A DNA stretch of 64,000 nucleotides from Tetrapyrgos nigripes (Eukaryota > Basidiomycota > Agaricomycetes > Agaricales > Campanellaceae). This document shows positions 44,103 to 56,037 of the stretch, piece after piece. The notes beneath the pieces were generated by a model. It had not been told where the DNA came from and ran no database searches. It worked only from the letters and a program-made list of their open reading frames with translations. Position 1 is the first letter of the stretch; every line of letters starts with the position of its first letter. The stretch covers positions 16,581 through 80,580 of the forward strand of contig JAACJM010000323.1 of NCBI GenBank assembly GCA_013368315.1. The letters run 5' to 3'. Position numbers and translations under genes: made by a program.

Positions 44103-46869
44103 CTAATCACGGGAAAATAGAAAAGAGACCGTTATAGAACCCAAAAGTACCGACAACGAGTACAATGAATAAATGCCTAAGAGAACCACAGTACAGCAGA
44201 TCAAGCTCCAAGAGTCCTTAAGAATAGTGGGATTGTTACTATCGGGAAAAGGGGAATTGTTTGACTTGTCCTCCTCTTTTACATTTGGAGTGTCCCCATC
44301 AACAGCCCCATCAACAGCGGGGTCCAGGAAGACGGGGACGGTGGAACTGGAAGCGACGACAGTGTCTTCTAACTCGACGCCATAGGATTTAGAGTTAGGG
44401 AAGCTGTCACTGGCCACAGTGTCATCTTTCTCGGCGTCAGGGGATGATTTGGAGTTGGGGAAGGCGTCATCAGTGAGAAAGGTATTGTCATTGTCATTGT
44501 GGGAGGGAGAATCGTCTGGGACAACATGGCGGGATGTTTGGCGGGATGTTTCATGTACCCAGTCTACTATTCGGTCGCTTGCAAGAGAATCGTCTGAGCT
44601 ATCAGCGAGAGCTATTTCATTTTGCTCGTGATCGGCTTTGACGTGGTCGACTTTGACTGGATCAGCTGGCTGATAAGGCAAATCTGGAGTCAATGATATC
44701 AGACGAGCTCAAAACTGATTTACCTGAAATTTTACCTGACTTCATCCAGGGCCTTTTAATATCCCTATCTTTCAAATTCTCCAACACCCAGTCCAGTGCA
44801 GAAGTTTTGTTTTGAGAATCTTGTATGTGTTTCCAAACATGGTTATTGAACCATCAGGCATGTGCATCCAGAGTGGAGACATAGTTGAAATAATTAACAG
44901 GATCAACCAGAGGTCCCCACTCATGGACCCTCTGGATTGCAAACCGCAGGTTGCCGTCATCTTTCTATAGTATCCATCAGTGACTGGCTAAAAGACCTGG
45001 CATATATAGAGACTCACGAATTGAGCACGAGCCACAAAGAGCGCGGATATGTGCATACTGGTAGCAAGACCATAGAGCGGATACGGTATGTTGAGGCATG
45101 CATAGACGGCGGCACCACTGAGGAGACCGGCACAAACCTGGTTCTTAGCGACCTCAAATTGGGCTACACGGAACTCCTGGACCAAGGCAGGAATGTCGAG
45201 GTTATGCCCGTGCAATGGCTTCGGAATTCGTTCTTTAAGCGTAGTCCAGTCCAGAAGAGTCGTTATATAAACCAACTGTTCTTGTGTAAGCGTTGGCCCA
45301 ATGGAAAGACTGATTATGACATATTGATCGGCTCTGGAGTATTCGCTCAGCCCAAGGTCCTTAGAGCTGTTAACTACTGGTCGAACGAGACGCTCCGCAA
45401 ATAGTTGAACTCTGGAATGTGTTAGTGGTAGGGTCACAATGTAGTGATGGAAGCACTCACGGTAGTCCATGTGATGTCCAAATGTCCTCTACGACGTTAT
45501 CCAGAGGACGCCTGAACGAAGACTCTAGGGGTAGAAGGCCGGGTTGTTTGCGGGCCAGATCCATGATTTCGTCACGCCTCAACGGGTAATCACCAGCAGG
45601 CTCCACTTGTGCTCTTAAATCGGCAAGAGTCATCCATGTGCGTGTTAACTTGGAGAAGACCGCGAGATAAGAATATCGTAAGATCTTCTCCGAAGGAGAG
45701 GGCAGAGCGCGAAACAAATTCCGGTGATGCATGCTAAGCGTTTCACAGCAGATGTGGAAGATGAAGGGTTTGACATGGTGTGTCAATGTCAGGTCAACAG
45801 CGATGCGCGTGGCGAAGACTTTGGAAACCGCGGCATGATGGGCAAGCTGCTTGGACGCATCTTGGCGGGTTTGATACCACTCGGATTCAGTCAAAGTTTC
45901 AGTTAGTTCTGCAACTTCTTTCTTCTCCTTTTCCGGGAACGTGTCAAAGAGCTTGTCCAAGTCCTGGCCGCCCTCATCTTCAATTGTCTGAAAGGAAAAT
46001 TAGGTCAAGAAGATGAAAACACGCTTTGGAAACGCACCTTAAATATACGGAGAAGATTGTAGCTGCAGCATATTTGCTGTGACTCCAAGAAGTTATCCCA
46101 ATCGAGCACCTGTTGAATAGCCAGCATGGGTATATGAAGAAAGCTTGGGACGTGGTCTGTTCCGTCTGCCGCTTCCACGCTGGCGAGATAGGCGTGGAAC
46201 TGGTTCTCGTTCGCCGCGAATCTGGCGCATGCTAGTAAGCTTCAGCGTAAACGAGTCAATGAGACAGGCATACGTTGATAAGGATGATGTTTCGTTCGTG
46301 TTTCCAGATGCTGGTGTTCTCTTCGCCGATACGTCGGTACCCGGCGTTTCAGCTGATCCCGATAGTGCAAGCGTCAAGTTTTGAAGACTGCCGCTTATAC
46401 GACGCATGTCATCATAGTCGTCGCTGTCCGTAGGGGTATTATTGCTATTGCCCATTTTGGAACGTTTGGTGGGAGACCGCTCTTTATGACTGCGAGATTG
46501 GTCTTTTCAGGGAGAAATAGAACCTGTCCGGGATGACGAAGGTGTTGAAACCAGGTGGTAGGATGATTTGGTTACAGTCTGTGACCTAGTTTTAGGGTCC
46601 GTGACGATCGGACGACCACGGTAGGTCTGTTGGTCTTCCTTGGAAGGGGAAGGTCTCCGAGGTGAAGTTCGCTTTAGAGGGGAGAGTGGGCGAGGTGAAC
46701 CACTTTGCTGGGAAGTGGAAGATGCAGAGAAGAGGGGGGGAACGTCTACATAGACGGTTTGCTTTGTAGGGGAACGACCTCGAGGGGAACGACTGTCCTT
46801 GGAAGATGAGCGACGTCGCTTTGTAGGGGAGGATGTGCCGGAAGGGGTTTTGTGATCAGAGGAGCGCAT
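44103..46869 (-). pseudogene. Hypothetical membrane-anchored protein gene, six exons, two in-frame TGA
   Basis: Exons 46274-46869, 46038-46221, 45461-45987, 45018-45411, 44736-44964 and 44103-44683 join in phase through GT..AG introns of 49-53 bases, giving 836 codons. The order is a Ser/Arg/Pro-rich basic N-terminus (SPTKRRRSSSKDSRSPRGRS), a helical domain (FAANENQFHAYLASVEAADG, LDWDNFLESQQICCSYNLLR), a central all-helical region (RRDEIMDLARKQPGLLPLES), QLFAERLVRPVVNSSKDLG, hydrophobic CAGLLSGAAVYACLNIPYPL, an acidic linker, and a C-terminal membrane segment (LICCTVVLLGIYSLYSLSVL) near the end. TGA stands at 46507-46509 and 44854-44856, both where CGA would restore Arg, so this copy appears inactivated. 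If translation starts at 46455 and ends at the second TGA, a shorter product is possible. No known domain. Confidence 0.6.
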
Positions 46870-46941
46870 CCTTTAACCGGTTGCTCAGAAGGTGAGTTGT
46901 TGAAGAGGCGAACTCTACAACAAGGCGGATTGACAGACGAA

Positions 46942-47897
46942 CTGTACCATAAAGAGTCGTGCATTTGTCGTGTGTTTCGGGAATAAGTACTTATGGTATT
47001 ACAATACGAATCTTTCAATTAGCCAAGAGCGCGGCCCAATGCACGAGAGTTTTTTCCCACCAATAGTCAAAAACACAATAGCCCCCATTCCGCCCCATTG
47101 TCGTACGTGCCACCAGGCATCCGAATCCGTTTCGGTGCTTTCTACAGGACGAATGCGTTTCGTTCTGGTGCAGCTAGAATGCGGTTCTACCTGCACTTCA
47201 CGTCCTACAGTCTGGTCAACTCCGACTATTCCCCCAGATATAGTTCGGCTCATCTGGTCGCATAAGTCGCTCTTCAGATGCTTGGAGAGCATTCGTGAAG
47301 TACAAGGTATCTTCCACTCGAATCCTTACTCCTGGCACAGGCTAATGGGATTATCTCCTTCCATGTTATTCCAACCACGGAAATGGGATCATCTCTCCTT
47401 CCAGGCTTCCAATCACGGAATACATATGTATATGCTTAGATGGGAAGAAGGATTCGGACGGGAAAACATAAAGGGAGGGAGAACAAGAATTAGGGAGAAC
47501 TAGGCTCCTGGTTTCCAAGGCAAACATGCCTACGACTTTATTGTTCTGATGCTTTTTATACCAATGATTCACAATTTCTGCAGCATTCTCACTTTTCAGG
47601 CAAACTCGTCGCTTCCCTCTGAACTCCTCGACGGAATGGGTTCTCTCAAGCTACAGGAGGAGTTGTTGGTGAGTCCCAGTCACACCACAGCCTTGTCATA
47701 GACTTAACGTCGTATAGTCTCACTCGTCGCACTCGTCGCTACCAGCTGAGGGTATGGGAACCCTCAATATGGCTATGGGAGCCCTCAACATTGAGGATGA
47801 CAATGCCATGCCGGGATCTTTCTCGCCAAGGATAATGAATTCAGCTGTACGCCCAGTTCTTGTTTCATCCTCAGCGTCGGTCTAATCTATTGCGATA
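46942..47897. other. Intergenic between divergent genes, with a motif copy
   Basis: It separates the minus-strand family gene from the plus-strand transposase gene. A dispersed-motif copy is at 47117-47192. Open frames at 46970-47503 (+) and 46999-47292 (-) are shadows of GC-richer DNA without domain content. Sequence at 47640-47890 has weak coding character (MGSLKLQEELL-like) and might be an upstream exon of the transposase gene, but I could not place a start. Confidence 0.45.
47117..47192 (+). repeat. Dispersed motif copy upstream of the 46869 gene
   Basis: GGCATCCGAATCCGTTTCGG, TGC, spacer, GACGAATGCGTTTCGTTCTG, then GTGCAG and TAGAATGCGGTTCTA. The GACGAA..TTCGT stem and the GAATGCG repeat are kept. 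It lies about 250 bases upstream of the start at 46869, in the opposite orientation, relative to the gene, to the copy at 42160-42242. Confidence 0.7.
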
Positions 47898-50800
47898 ATG
47901 CCTCAGAATGATCAGACGTCAAGCAGTAGCCGGTTCGACGACGATTTGGTGACTCTTCTCACTGCAGCGACTATTACCGCGACTCCTGCGGACGGATCCT
48001 CGCACATCAAATTATTCTCTTCATCGTGCGAAGCCTACCAGCAGGCCAGCACTTCCTCCCGTACCTATCGCCCCTTAGAGATGTCTGATGTCGTCGAGGG
48101 TCTGCAGGCTGCCGTTGCTGCACGCAGCCCTGTCTCCTCCCCGTCTCGGCGACCCGGACGTCAGTTTGGTTCAACTGCTGTGTATTTGCCTCGACAACCG
48201 TCAAATCAATCTCCAGCAGGTTCTCCACAGCCTACCACACCAAATTTCCTTACTCCACCGGCTTCAGATCCAGCGACTACACTTCGTGATCAGAAGGAAC
48301 ACTTGGCATTGGAAAATATGAGTGGGAGATTGGCGGAACACGAAGATATGATGTTTGGTGATGCATTCTCGTCCTTGGATGCTGAACAGCAGGATTTGAA
48401 GCTGGAGTTGGCGCATACTTTCTTGAAGAGCAGTCTAGGAGAGATTACGCAACTTCTTTCCAATGCACATCACAGGCAGAAATCGGCCGCCCGTCGCAGT
48501 AGCAGTGATTCAGCCTCGAAGGTAGAGCAGCTCAATAATCAGAGAAAGGCCTTGCATGAACGCCTTCGAAGTCTCAGCGTCAAGATCGCTGCTTTGGATG
48601 CTTTCCGTGTTCCCAAGGCACCGGTTAGAATCAATGCAGGTAAGGTCTCCTTTTTTCCTGTTCTGTGTTATACATTCTCATTTGTCCTCAGATTATGTCT
48701 ACAACTCGGACTTCCCTAAATTAGATCAAATCAACCAAGTTTTGATTCTACTTGCTGTCATTTGCAACATGGTCATAGGTCTATCCATCACGCAATGCAA
48801 CTTCCTCGTTGGGGTCGTGGTCTTGTTGGTGAAGTTGGGCATGTCCACGGGAGGGACTCATGACAGCAGCATCTCGTATTCCCCCACACCTTCCCAGAAC
48901 ACCATCATCTCGGATATGCCGACATCTCTTGCCGACGCTCTGAAAAAGTTTGGAGTTGAAGGTTCCTTTGATATGTATGCAGCGTGCCCCACATGCAACT
49001 TCACCAACAAGGCAACCATGTTAGACAACAACGGCCAATCTCATTATCCCGAGACATGTGCCAACCTAGTTGTTGGCGAGAGTGGGAAGTCGATATGTGG
49101 AACTGGACTGTTGAATCGCCGTTCCAATGGCACAGCCCATCCAATCAAGCCCTACCTCGTCAGTTCCTTTCACGACTACCTGGCCCGTTGTCTTGCCGAT
49201 CCTGCCTACCTTGGGCTCTCGAACAAGGCAGCTGATGATGCTTACGAAGCCATTAATAGTGGAACCGCATGCAATGACGTTCAGAATGTTTTCGAAGCGA
49301 ACTTCACTTCTGACTTCAAGGGACCAGACGGATCATTATTTGTGAACCGTGGAGCCAAGATCCGTCTCGCATTCTCCATTCACACAGATTTCTTAAACCC
49401 CAACGGCATAACTCATCGTGGACCCACTCAATCCATTGGCGTCATCTCCTGTGCCAACTTGGCCCTGGATCCTTCCATTCGCTATCTTCCCGAATACATG
49501 TATATTGCTGGCATTATACCCGGTCCAAAGGAACCGAACGTCGACGAAATGGATCACTTTGTGCGCCCTGATACGCAACTCAAAAAGAGTCACACGAGAC
49601 GCTCAAAGGCTGAACAATAGCCGGAGAATCCCGTAGGGTCGAGGGAGAGGACGAATACGAAGACCTGAAGAAAACTCGGGGAAAATAACCGTAAGTGGCT
49701 GAACTGGGATATTGACTGGGAAATACTGATAATGCCGTTATAGAGATAAAACTCTACTAACAGCCGAGGTGACGCTGGGAGAGGAAACACTGGGAAAACG
49801 CTGGGAGACTGGGACTCGAGAGTGACACTGGGATAATCTGTATTTTATTCACGAGTATCTAGAAACTATTTATATGTAAACTGAGTATTTTTGAAACATG
49901 TATCGTAGTTCGGAAGTCTGAACTAAAACAAATAAAGCTGTAGAAAGGAAGTAAGGAAGTAACAGATGAATAAGTAAAACATGTATGTGAAATAAAACAT
50001 GTAAAAGAAAAGCAAAACCCGTAAGATGAAGGATATGGTCCGAATAAATGAAATAATGGAAACATGAAATAAGTAATCAATCTAGAAGAGTCCGAAATAC
50101 CTAAAACAAACGCGTCGCGAAAAAGCGTAGATAGGGGAAACTAATGTAGTAACCGAATAACGGTACTACAGCCCGGTCATCGAGAAGTTTGCTACAGCTT
50201 GGAAGCCCGGTCTGAAGGTCTCCCGAACGGCTGAATCGGAGTTGGAGACGGCGGTGGAGACGGGAATTTTTCTTTCGACTAATGATCTTCCCGCTGCTCG
50301 AAAGGTGGCTGGATTTCAGGGCATCAACTCCGAGTTTATATGCACCGTGTGTCGGTTACGAGGAAGGGAACAGGTTATGAACACCAATCACTCACATTGG
50401 CCAACGCGAGATGTGAATGAACTACGTCATCTGGCTGAGCAATATCGGGATGCTCAGACTGTTGCACAACGAAAGTCGCTTTTCAAACAGCACGGAGTTC
50501 GTTGGTCATCGTTCTGGATGCTGGAGTATTGGGACCCAACCAAGATGCTAGTCATCGATGCCATGCATTGCATCCTCGAGGGCATTGTTCATTACCACTG
50601 CCGTCATGTCCTCCGACTGGATACTAGTGCCTCCAAGACTAAGACCGATTCGGAAAACTTCAAGTATGTGTATGACTGGCCATGGGTAGATTATTCGGAC
50701 GACCTTGGCCCCCCAGGTCGCACTTTGGAGGAGAAGGACGTCCCATGTGTCGCGAAGGTTCAGCAAGCCCTTTGCATTTCCCTTCAGGGCGACAAGTCGC

Positions 50801-52230
50801 TCACGCTGGAAGGATTGTGGACCCGGTTATACAACAAGCCCAACTTGAATTCATTGCACTTCGTGGTGCACAATTTAGGGCTTTCGTTGGCGTTGAATGA
50901 TATTCGGGAAGAGGTCGCCGACCTCTACCTGAAGCGAGTCACTCAGAAATCGAAGTCGAAGAACCCCGAAACACGGTTTCCTTTTCATAAAGAGGCAAAT
51001 ACAAAGTCTCACCTCATTGCAATACTGATCAATTGGGTGAGATAATACTTCAATCTTTTTTTCCTGCGGTCTGATCCTTCTCGCAGAGATTGAAACAACC
51101 CATGCATGCAAGCCACAACCTTCCTGTTACCGGTACCCACGACACCCTCGCCCACATCCGCCACGTCATCGCCACGACTCAGACCCCATCATGGGTCAAC
51201 TCTGTGCCTAAGAACTACGGTGACGCCGACGCAGGCACTCTCAAAGCTGACGAATGGAGGACCCTCAGCACCATCTATCTACCCATTGCACTCGTGACGT
51301 TGTGGGGAGACGAACACTCTCCACCGAGTCAAGATCCTGCTGTTCTACAGAGTGTTTTGGATCATACTATGTGGCTCTTCCAGGCAGTAATGATAGTTTG
51401 CCGGAACACAATGACGACTGATCGTGCAGATGCATTTCGGGAGTTCGTTGATAAATGGGTCAACAATTTGCGTAAAGTACATCCTCATACAAGAGAACAC
51501 GCTGCTCGCCCCAATATTCACGCAGCCGGTCACATATATGACTTCCTCATACGCTATGGACCCATACTTAACTGGTGGTGCTTTCCGTTTGAGCGTTTGG
51601 TCGGAACTTTGCAGAAGATTAATACTAGTGATCACATTGGTGGTAAGTAGTGACTGTTTTCAGTTATTGTCCTACTCACATTGTTGTCCAGGCGTCATGG
51701 AATCCACGATCATGAAAACCTTAGCGCGTACAGCCAACATTCGCCGCTGGCTCAGAGGTCCAGAGTGTCCTGAGGCAGTGAAGCAGCTCAAAGTTCTTTT
51801 CGACAAATGTTTCGTTCCGGCAAATGCTCCTCCTCCCCAGGAGGAGAACCACGAGATGAAAGGCAATTTCCGTGCATATGCGAAGCACAAAGGCATCAAT
51901 TTCTCTGGCGTGCATACACATTCCGGGAACTCTCATATCATTTATCGACCAGTCGGGAGTCCGTCAGCTATAGCTGGCCAAATAGAAGTCATTGAAGAAA
52001 TGTCCGCTGAACGTGGTACACCTATCCTCGTCCATGTCCGACCCTTTCTTCCGTTGGTGAAGCCGCTATCCGACCCTTTCCTCCGTTATCCCCACTTCCA
52101 GGCCACGACGTACTCTTCTCAGCTCAGCGACGAGAAAGATATCATTGGTCTGGATCGTATCATAAGCCATGCCGCTCGTTTTGATTACTCTTATGGGAGA
52201 TCAGTTCTTGTTGATCTCTCTAGGGATTGA
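47898..52230 (+). pseudogene. Plavaka-type (CACTA/tnp2-like) transposase gene, intact except for a solo LTR
   Basis: A DDE-type transposase family of agaric CACTA-like elements. Exons 47898-48639, 48692 to the LTR, after the LTR to 51036, 51087-51642 and 51692-52230 join in phase. Without the 602-base LTR and one target copy the frame is open for 1191 codons. A disordered N-terminus and a coiled region (about 1-245) precede a membrane-like stretch LILLAVICNMVIGLS, a zinc ribbon YAACPTCNFTNKA..CG, the catalytic region FSIHTDFLNPNGITHRGP, NLPAARKVAGFQGI-type block (here NDLPAARKVAGFQGI), FICTVCRLRG, MLVIDAMHCILEGIVHYHCR with a second Asp, and the C-terminal NIHAAGHIYDFLIRYGPILN and WWCFPFERLVGTLQK. 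The LTR sits at codon HFVRP. This is otherwise the best-preserved DNA transposase in the window. Terminal repeats were not found. Confidence 0.85.
49569..50170. mobile_element. Solo LTR-like insertion, 602 bases, in the transposase gene
   Basis: It starts TGATACGCAACTC and ends GGTACTACA, with GCCC on both sides (49565-49568 and 50171-50174). Joining the flanks restores HFVRPVIEKF in the transposase. The TG..CA ends and size fit a solo LTR, although a 4-base target copy is shorter than the 5 bases of the other insertions here. It contains no open frame of note. Confidence 0.8.
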
Positions 52231-52756
52231 AAATTTAGTCATCTCTGCCTCTGTTTTTGAGAAGTGGGTTATGGGAGGAAAGCTGAGGCAATGATAATCG
52301 TTGGTTCTGAGGCAGTGTCTGATAACATTGAAGGCAGGTTTTGGTGGCTCTCTTCCTCATCACGTTGATGAGGAGCAGCGGACAGGGACATTAGTTACGA
52401 TAATGTGGACTATTATATGACTTATCGCTATGTAGAGTACTTAGAGAACCATGGAATTTCCTTCTTATGCCATTTCCGCCTACGCCTCCGCACACGAAGT
52501 TTGACCAGGTTAAAACGTGTCCAGGCCCTTGCCCTCTCTTGGATCTGACGTGACCGCCGGCCTTGCTGATTGCCCTTTGGGCCAAGTCCTCAGACTTCAT
52601 CTTTCCTTTCTTCGTAAGACCTCACATACCGGGAGACTAGCTTATTCTTCTTGTCTAAATGTTTGTCACACATGTTTAGAACAATAAAGAGAACGTACAG
52701 ATTAATAACCAAAGTCTGAGTAGGGATATGTATCAACACATAGCAAAAAATGACTA
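52231..52756. other. Intergenic between convergent genes
   Basis: It contains the repeat shared with the 3' flank of the 62.5 kb gene (52317-52422) and otherwise nothing recognisable. Confidence 0.5.
52317..52422 (+). repeat. 3'-flank repeat, copy 1
   Basis: GTCTGATAACATTGAAGGCA.. and GGACAGGGACAT.AG.TTACGATAAT..TATTAT.TGACTT also occur at 62527-62600, where the first word overlaps the stop codon of the 60110 gene. A 30-base stretch is present only in this copy. Confidence 0.75.
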
Positions 52757-54825
52757 CTACAAGTGGTATGGGATAGATGCTGCTCTGAAAAATACATTGA
52801 GGAAAGAACTGGTATAGTAAAAAGCAAGGTCTCTTTCAATCTGGTCGAGCCGAGTCCCAAAATTGTGACCACTCATATCAACCGGAAACCCAGACAACAG
52901 CACAGGAGGCTTCGGTCCACGCCAGGTAGTCATGATCTTGTGAAGAGCCCCCAAGATCTGTGACCTTTTTGTGGGATCCGTGGAAGCTAACCCATCTTGC
53001 GCCTTCTGACAGTCAGTGTACTCTCTCGCTCCAATCCAGCACCGGCCAAGAAGATTCTGGCGTTCTGGCAGTGACATATTGCTCTCGTCGAGCTGGGCAT
53101 CCAGCGTGACGAGATCCTGCCGGAAGTTGAGCTCGTACAGTTCCCAGATGATCTCCTTGGCAATGGTTGGTGGTACCTGGATACCATCAATTGTTTCGCC
53201 GTGCCAAGTCACAGGAACAGACGATAACTGATCAAATTGGACGGTATTCCTGCTCACCATACTCTTCAACAGAGTCTGCATCTCCAGTCGCTGCTTCCCT
53301 GTGCGTGTGTCGGACCTGATCTCCTGCTCCTCGTCAATAGTGAGCAGCTGTAGCGTTTAGAGCTATACGAGAGACGGTAAATGAAGATATCCTTCAACTT
53401 GAGGTAGTTGCGAAAGAGGGTAGCAGCAGTCGACGGGTTACCAGTCGTCACAAATAAGTCTGCCAGCGGAAGAGCATAACCACGGTTTACTCCCTCAGGG
53501 GCAGCGAGAGACTGATTGTGGGTTGCAAGTTCCTCTAATGCAATTCTCCAGTTGTCTATTGATTGCGGCATAACTGGGCTGGAGGGAGTCATGAAAGTAT
53601 TGTTGGAGCTGTCAGCGAGTTGCTTGGCTTTCCCTCCTCTTGTATCTATAGAAAACATGAATCAGAGAGAGAAATAGGGCCATTGAGCAACCTTACATGG
53701 GGCATATCGTCCTTGGGAGGCAGAGGAGGTGGACCTGGTGGGAAGGGTAGATTTAAAAGGAAGGCTGGCCTTTTGCATGGATGTCGAGCTTTGGGGTGTA
53801 GAGTTTCCGAGTGGAGAAGGATAATCCAAAAGCAAGATGACGTAGTTGACCATTGTCACATATCGCTCAGGATTTTGCGCAAGGCCAGTGAAGATAACGT
53901 GGTGCGATGGGACTTTGTCAGACAAGTCAACCTCAAACCCACTGTGCAACTGGGATTTTTGGTTAAGAGGGAGAAATTGTTGCAGCTTGTCTATCCGAGC
54001 GTTGCCCGCACGAGATAGAATGCGAACATAGTAAACCGGGATTTGGCACTGAAAGAGATTCTCGAGAACGTCTAAATCATCGGTGAAGGCCCCAACCAAC
54101 GAAGCATCAGCCATGCTTGGGTGATCCACACTAGGTGTTGCTCCATATCTCTCTCGAAAGGTTTTAATCCACTGAATTCTTGCATCCAATTCCAGAAGAT
54201 GGCGCTGAGCACATTGGAACCGGAGAAAGAGATCATCCATGGGGGCAGATAGGTTCAGGCGGTCCATCAGACGACGAAGGTGTTCACGACTTGAGCGAAT
54301 GTATGGGTCATCCTCTTGCCCATGTGGTATTGACTTGAAGACGGTATCGCTCAAAGCAACAAGCTTGGAACGAAGACGTCTATCTAAGAAGCCGAATCCG
54401 ACGCAGAATGTCTGAGTGGAGAGCTCGAAATGAGAATCATTGAGGACGATCCAAGCGACGGCAAATGGGTGATCAGGTGAGGGTTGGGGGGCTCTGATGA
54501 CGGCAAGATGGGCAGTTGGACGATGGAATGGCTGAGGAAAGTACAGAGGGTCGTCTGGGCCAAAATGACCATCTCTCCTCATTCGGACGGAGCATTGGTT
54601 CAGAGGAGGGCAGTAGAGGGTTGACATGTTAGGTGTGGATACTAGGACCTCTCCAACATGATTGCCACATAAACCATTGAAGGATTTGAGAGCTATGGTT
54701 TGGTTAGCATTGCACATCCAGGGGAAGTGATGGCAAAACATACAAGTTCCGGGCTTCGCAAACAGAGTGAGGATACTAGGATCTTTGATGAGGTCTTTCA
54801 CCGAATACTTCGAAGTGCTAGACAT
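52757..54825 (-). CDS. Hypothetical protein of an expanded agaric family, probable frameshift
   Basis: Exon 1 is 53697-54825 (ATG 54825, MSSTSKYSVKDLIKDPSILT). A 51-base intron (53646-53696) leads to exon 2 from 53645. The N-terminal half has Cys/His pairs (GTCMFCHHFPWMC) and a conserved core: HLAVIRAPQPSPDHPFAVAW, MDDLFLRFQCAQRHLLELDA, HHVIFTGLAQNPERYVTMVN. Exon 2 has NWRIALEELATHNQSLAAPE and GYALPLADLFVTTGNPSTAA. Near 53350 the frame shifts by one base before LLTIDEEQEIRSD, after which ELYELNFRQDLVTLDAQLDE, LLGRCWIGA and PPVLLSGFP run to the stop at 52757. I know related predicted proteins in mushroom genomes but no function. It is convergent with the transposase gene, ending 530 bases away, and could be element cargo. 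Confidence 0.55.
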
Positions 54826-54837
54826 CTGTGAAGACAA

Positions 54838-55690
54838 TTTCAGTGTTGTTCTGGCAAGATTAGATTGGTGCTCTACCTACCGTGAAAGGACTGAGGATGG
54901 GTACAAGATGAGCAGCAATAACGGAAAGATGAATAAAACTGCATACCTAAACTGTCGGCCAAGGGCAAGTCTGTGTTACAAGGATATTAACTCGAAGCGA
55001 ATTCAAGTTATAATCAGGATAGCTGCGCGCAGCAGTCTACGGTCGGAGTTTTGAAGATGAGAGCTAGAGGAGAAAGTCAAAGGCGCGAATTGGGTCAGTT
55101 TGCCAGTTAACGCTGCAGCCAAACAACAACAGACGCTTTCGGAGTTAGACGCGTTCGGAGTTTGCAAAGTCTCCTCATACGCTCATCTCTCATTCTCTCT
55201 TCCCGGATAGACTGCCACGAAACTCGTGTCGGGTAGTCCCAAGCATTATAGGTTCGCCCTAAATGCTCACTGTGCCAAGATCCGCTCTTAGCATGGCTCA
55301 CATCAAGACCAAAATCGACGATTCCTCATCTCTCATCCTTCTTTCCCGGATAGACTGCCACGAAACTCGTGTCGGGTAGACTCAACCTGAATACTTTCTT
55401 TCATGGGAAAGACGTCACGATTTCCATCCGGACAGCTAGAATGCCCCGTTGGAGATTAGAAGAATCCGTCAATTTATTGGAGAACTATGTAGGTGAGTCC
55501 GTTATACCACAGGTCCAGCCGGTTTTACTAAGTAACATTACAGAGTATCAAGTTCAAGGCTATCCACGCTCTCTCTCCCAAAGTCTAGTGGCAGTCGACT
55601 GGTTATGGGTCGTGACAAACAAGTCTGCAGGAGGAAGAGCAAAACCCTGATTTACGATCCAGGTTTATCGAGTAAGTTCATTATATCATG
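54838..55690. other. Intergenic with short direct repeats
   Basis: CCCGGATAGACTGCCACGAA.. (about 38 bases, containing the hairpin CACGAAACTCGTG) occurs at 55203-55240 and 55343-55380. A fragment of the 52757-54825 gene family lies at 55548-55652. No other coding signal. Confidence 0.55.
55548..55652 (-). pseudogene. Fragment of a paralogue of the 52757-54825 gene
   Basis: The minus strand reads FALPPADLFVTTHNQSTATR and then LWERAWIALNL, which matches YALPLADLFVTTGNPSTAAT in the neighbouring gene at the DNA level too (GACTTGTTTGTCACGACC). Only about 100 bases are left. It probably marks an older tandem copy. Confidence 0.65.
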
Positions 55691-56037
55691 CATACAGCTA
55701 TTTCTCTGAGCTACATTACAGAGTATCAATATCACGATCAGCTACGCTTCCCAGGTCAAGACCGGTCACAATCTCTATCCACTCGCGTGCTCCCTGTTTA
55801 GATGTTCTGAGCAACGGAAACGGTCAAACAATCAGAACACTCACTTTTTATCAAGTAAGTTCATTATATATATCATGCATACAGCCATTTCTCTGAGCTA
55901 CATTACAGAGTATCAATATCACGATCAGCTACGCTCTCTATTCCCAGGTCAAGACCGGTCACAATCTCCATCCATTCGCGTGCTCCCTGTTTAGATGGTC
56001 TGAGCAACGGAAACGGTCAAACAATCAGAACACTCAC
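55667..56037. repeat. Tandem duplication, unit about 185 bases, at the 3' end of the WD40 gene
   Basis: TATCGAGTAAGTTCATTATA.. through ..CAATCAGAACACTCAC occurs at about 55667-55849 and 55855-56037 with a few differences. Each unit encodes on the minus strand AREWIEIVTGLDLG and VADRDIDTL, so part of a coding 3' end has been doubled. Confidence 0.8.
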
